DNA from: Caldilineae bacterium
GTDB taxonomy: Bacteria; Chloroflexota; Anaerolineae; J102
NCBI GenBank assembly: GCA_011176555.1
Contig: DUEF01000019.1
Span: 8,838 to 14,134 of the forward strand
Direction of reading: 5' to 3'
DNA length: 5,297 bases
Shown here in pieces: positions 5,258 to 5,297 of the stretch (its first letter is position 1; the number at the start of each line of letters is the position of its first letter). The notes below the pieces were generated by a model. It saw only the letters and a list, made by a program, of their open reading frames with translations, searched no databases and was not told the DNA's origin. A program made the position numbers and the translations under genes.

Positions 5258-5297
5258 CATCTTCCGCCTCCGCCAGGTCATGTTCGACATCGGCGGC
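5238..5297 (-). CDS. Possible C-terminal end of an unidentified gene
   Basis: Entering from the right edge on the minus strand, one frame reads AADVEHDLAEAEDDVKRKT and then TAA at 5240-5238, inside the TTTACG heptamers. The acidic tail, the rise in GC content at 5258 and the common orientation with the operon favour coding, but 19 codons cannot identify a family. Two alternatives remain. Another minus-strand frame ends at 5252. On the plus strand an ATG at 5280 reads MFDIGG to the window edge, a start seen in TatA/TatB-like proteins, but no Shine-Dalgarno precedes it. Confidence 0.27.
   Translation of the reverse strand, partial: AADVEHDLAEAEDDVKRKT

Overview
The window looks like a chromosomal fragment from a GC-rich, gene-dense bacterium. 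Compact genes, a Fmt/RlmN pair with an appended NagD-type HAD phosphatase, an AddB-like protein, a DUF433 antitoxin and abundant small palindromic and heptamer repeats would suit Chloroflexota (Anaerolineae/Caldilineae-like). That assignment is an impression from gene content and repeat style, not something the sequence proves.

Layout from left to right. (1) Positions 1-1513, minus strand: the N-terminal 504 codons of a large AddB/RexB-like PD-(D/E)XK nuclease-family protein, running off the left edge without a stop. (2) Positions 1514-1686: a divergent intergenic region with candidate promoters in both directions. (3) Positions 1687-1941, plus strand: a complete DUF433 antitoxin-like gene, less GC-rich than its neighbours. 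Its expected PIN-like toxin partner starts in a GTGA overlap but is cut off after five codons. (4) Positions 1954-2258: three copies of a 53-bp double-hairpin repeat (one single, two in direct tandem) around a 146-bp GC-rich segment that can form alternative hairpins. The first copy abuts the toxin remnant; the third supplies the last three codons and the stop of fmt. (5) Positions 2247-5070, minus strand: a tightly packed operon HAD phosphatase - rlmN - fmt, with 4-base ATGA overlaps at both junctions. (6) Positions 5071-5297: a heptamer array, a long imperfect inverted repeat of the TCATTGCGAG...GAAGCAATCCC type, a second unrelated heptamer array, and the probable last codons of another minus-strand gene.

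Functionally the operon links two translation jobs: RlmN methylates A2503 of 23S rRNA (and tRNA in some bacteria), and Fmt formylates initiator Met-tRNA. The HAD enzyme is a small-molecule phosphatase whose substrate cannot be read from sequence. The AddB-like protein belongs to DNA double-strand-break repair.

I see no new defence or mobile system that I could defend. The most interesting part is 1938-2258, where a repeat family seems to have eroded one gene (the toxin) and remodelled the 3' end of another (fmt).
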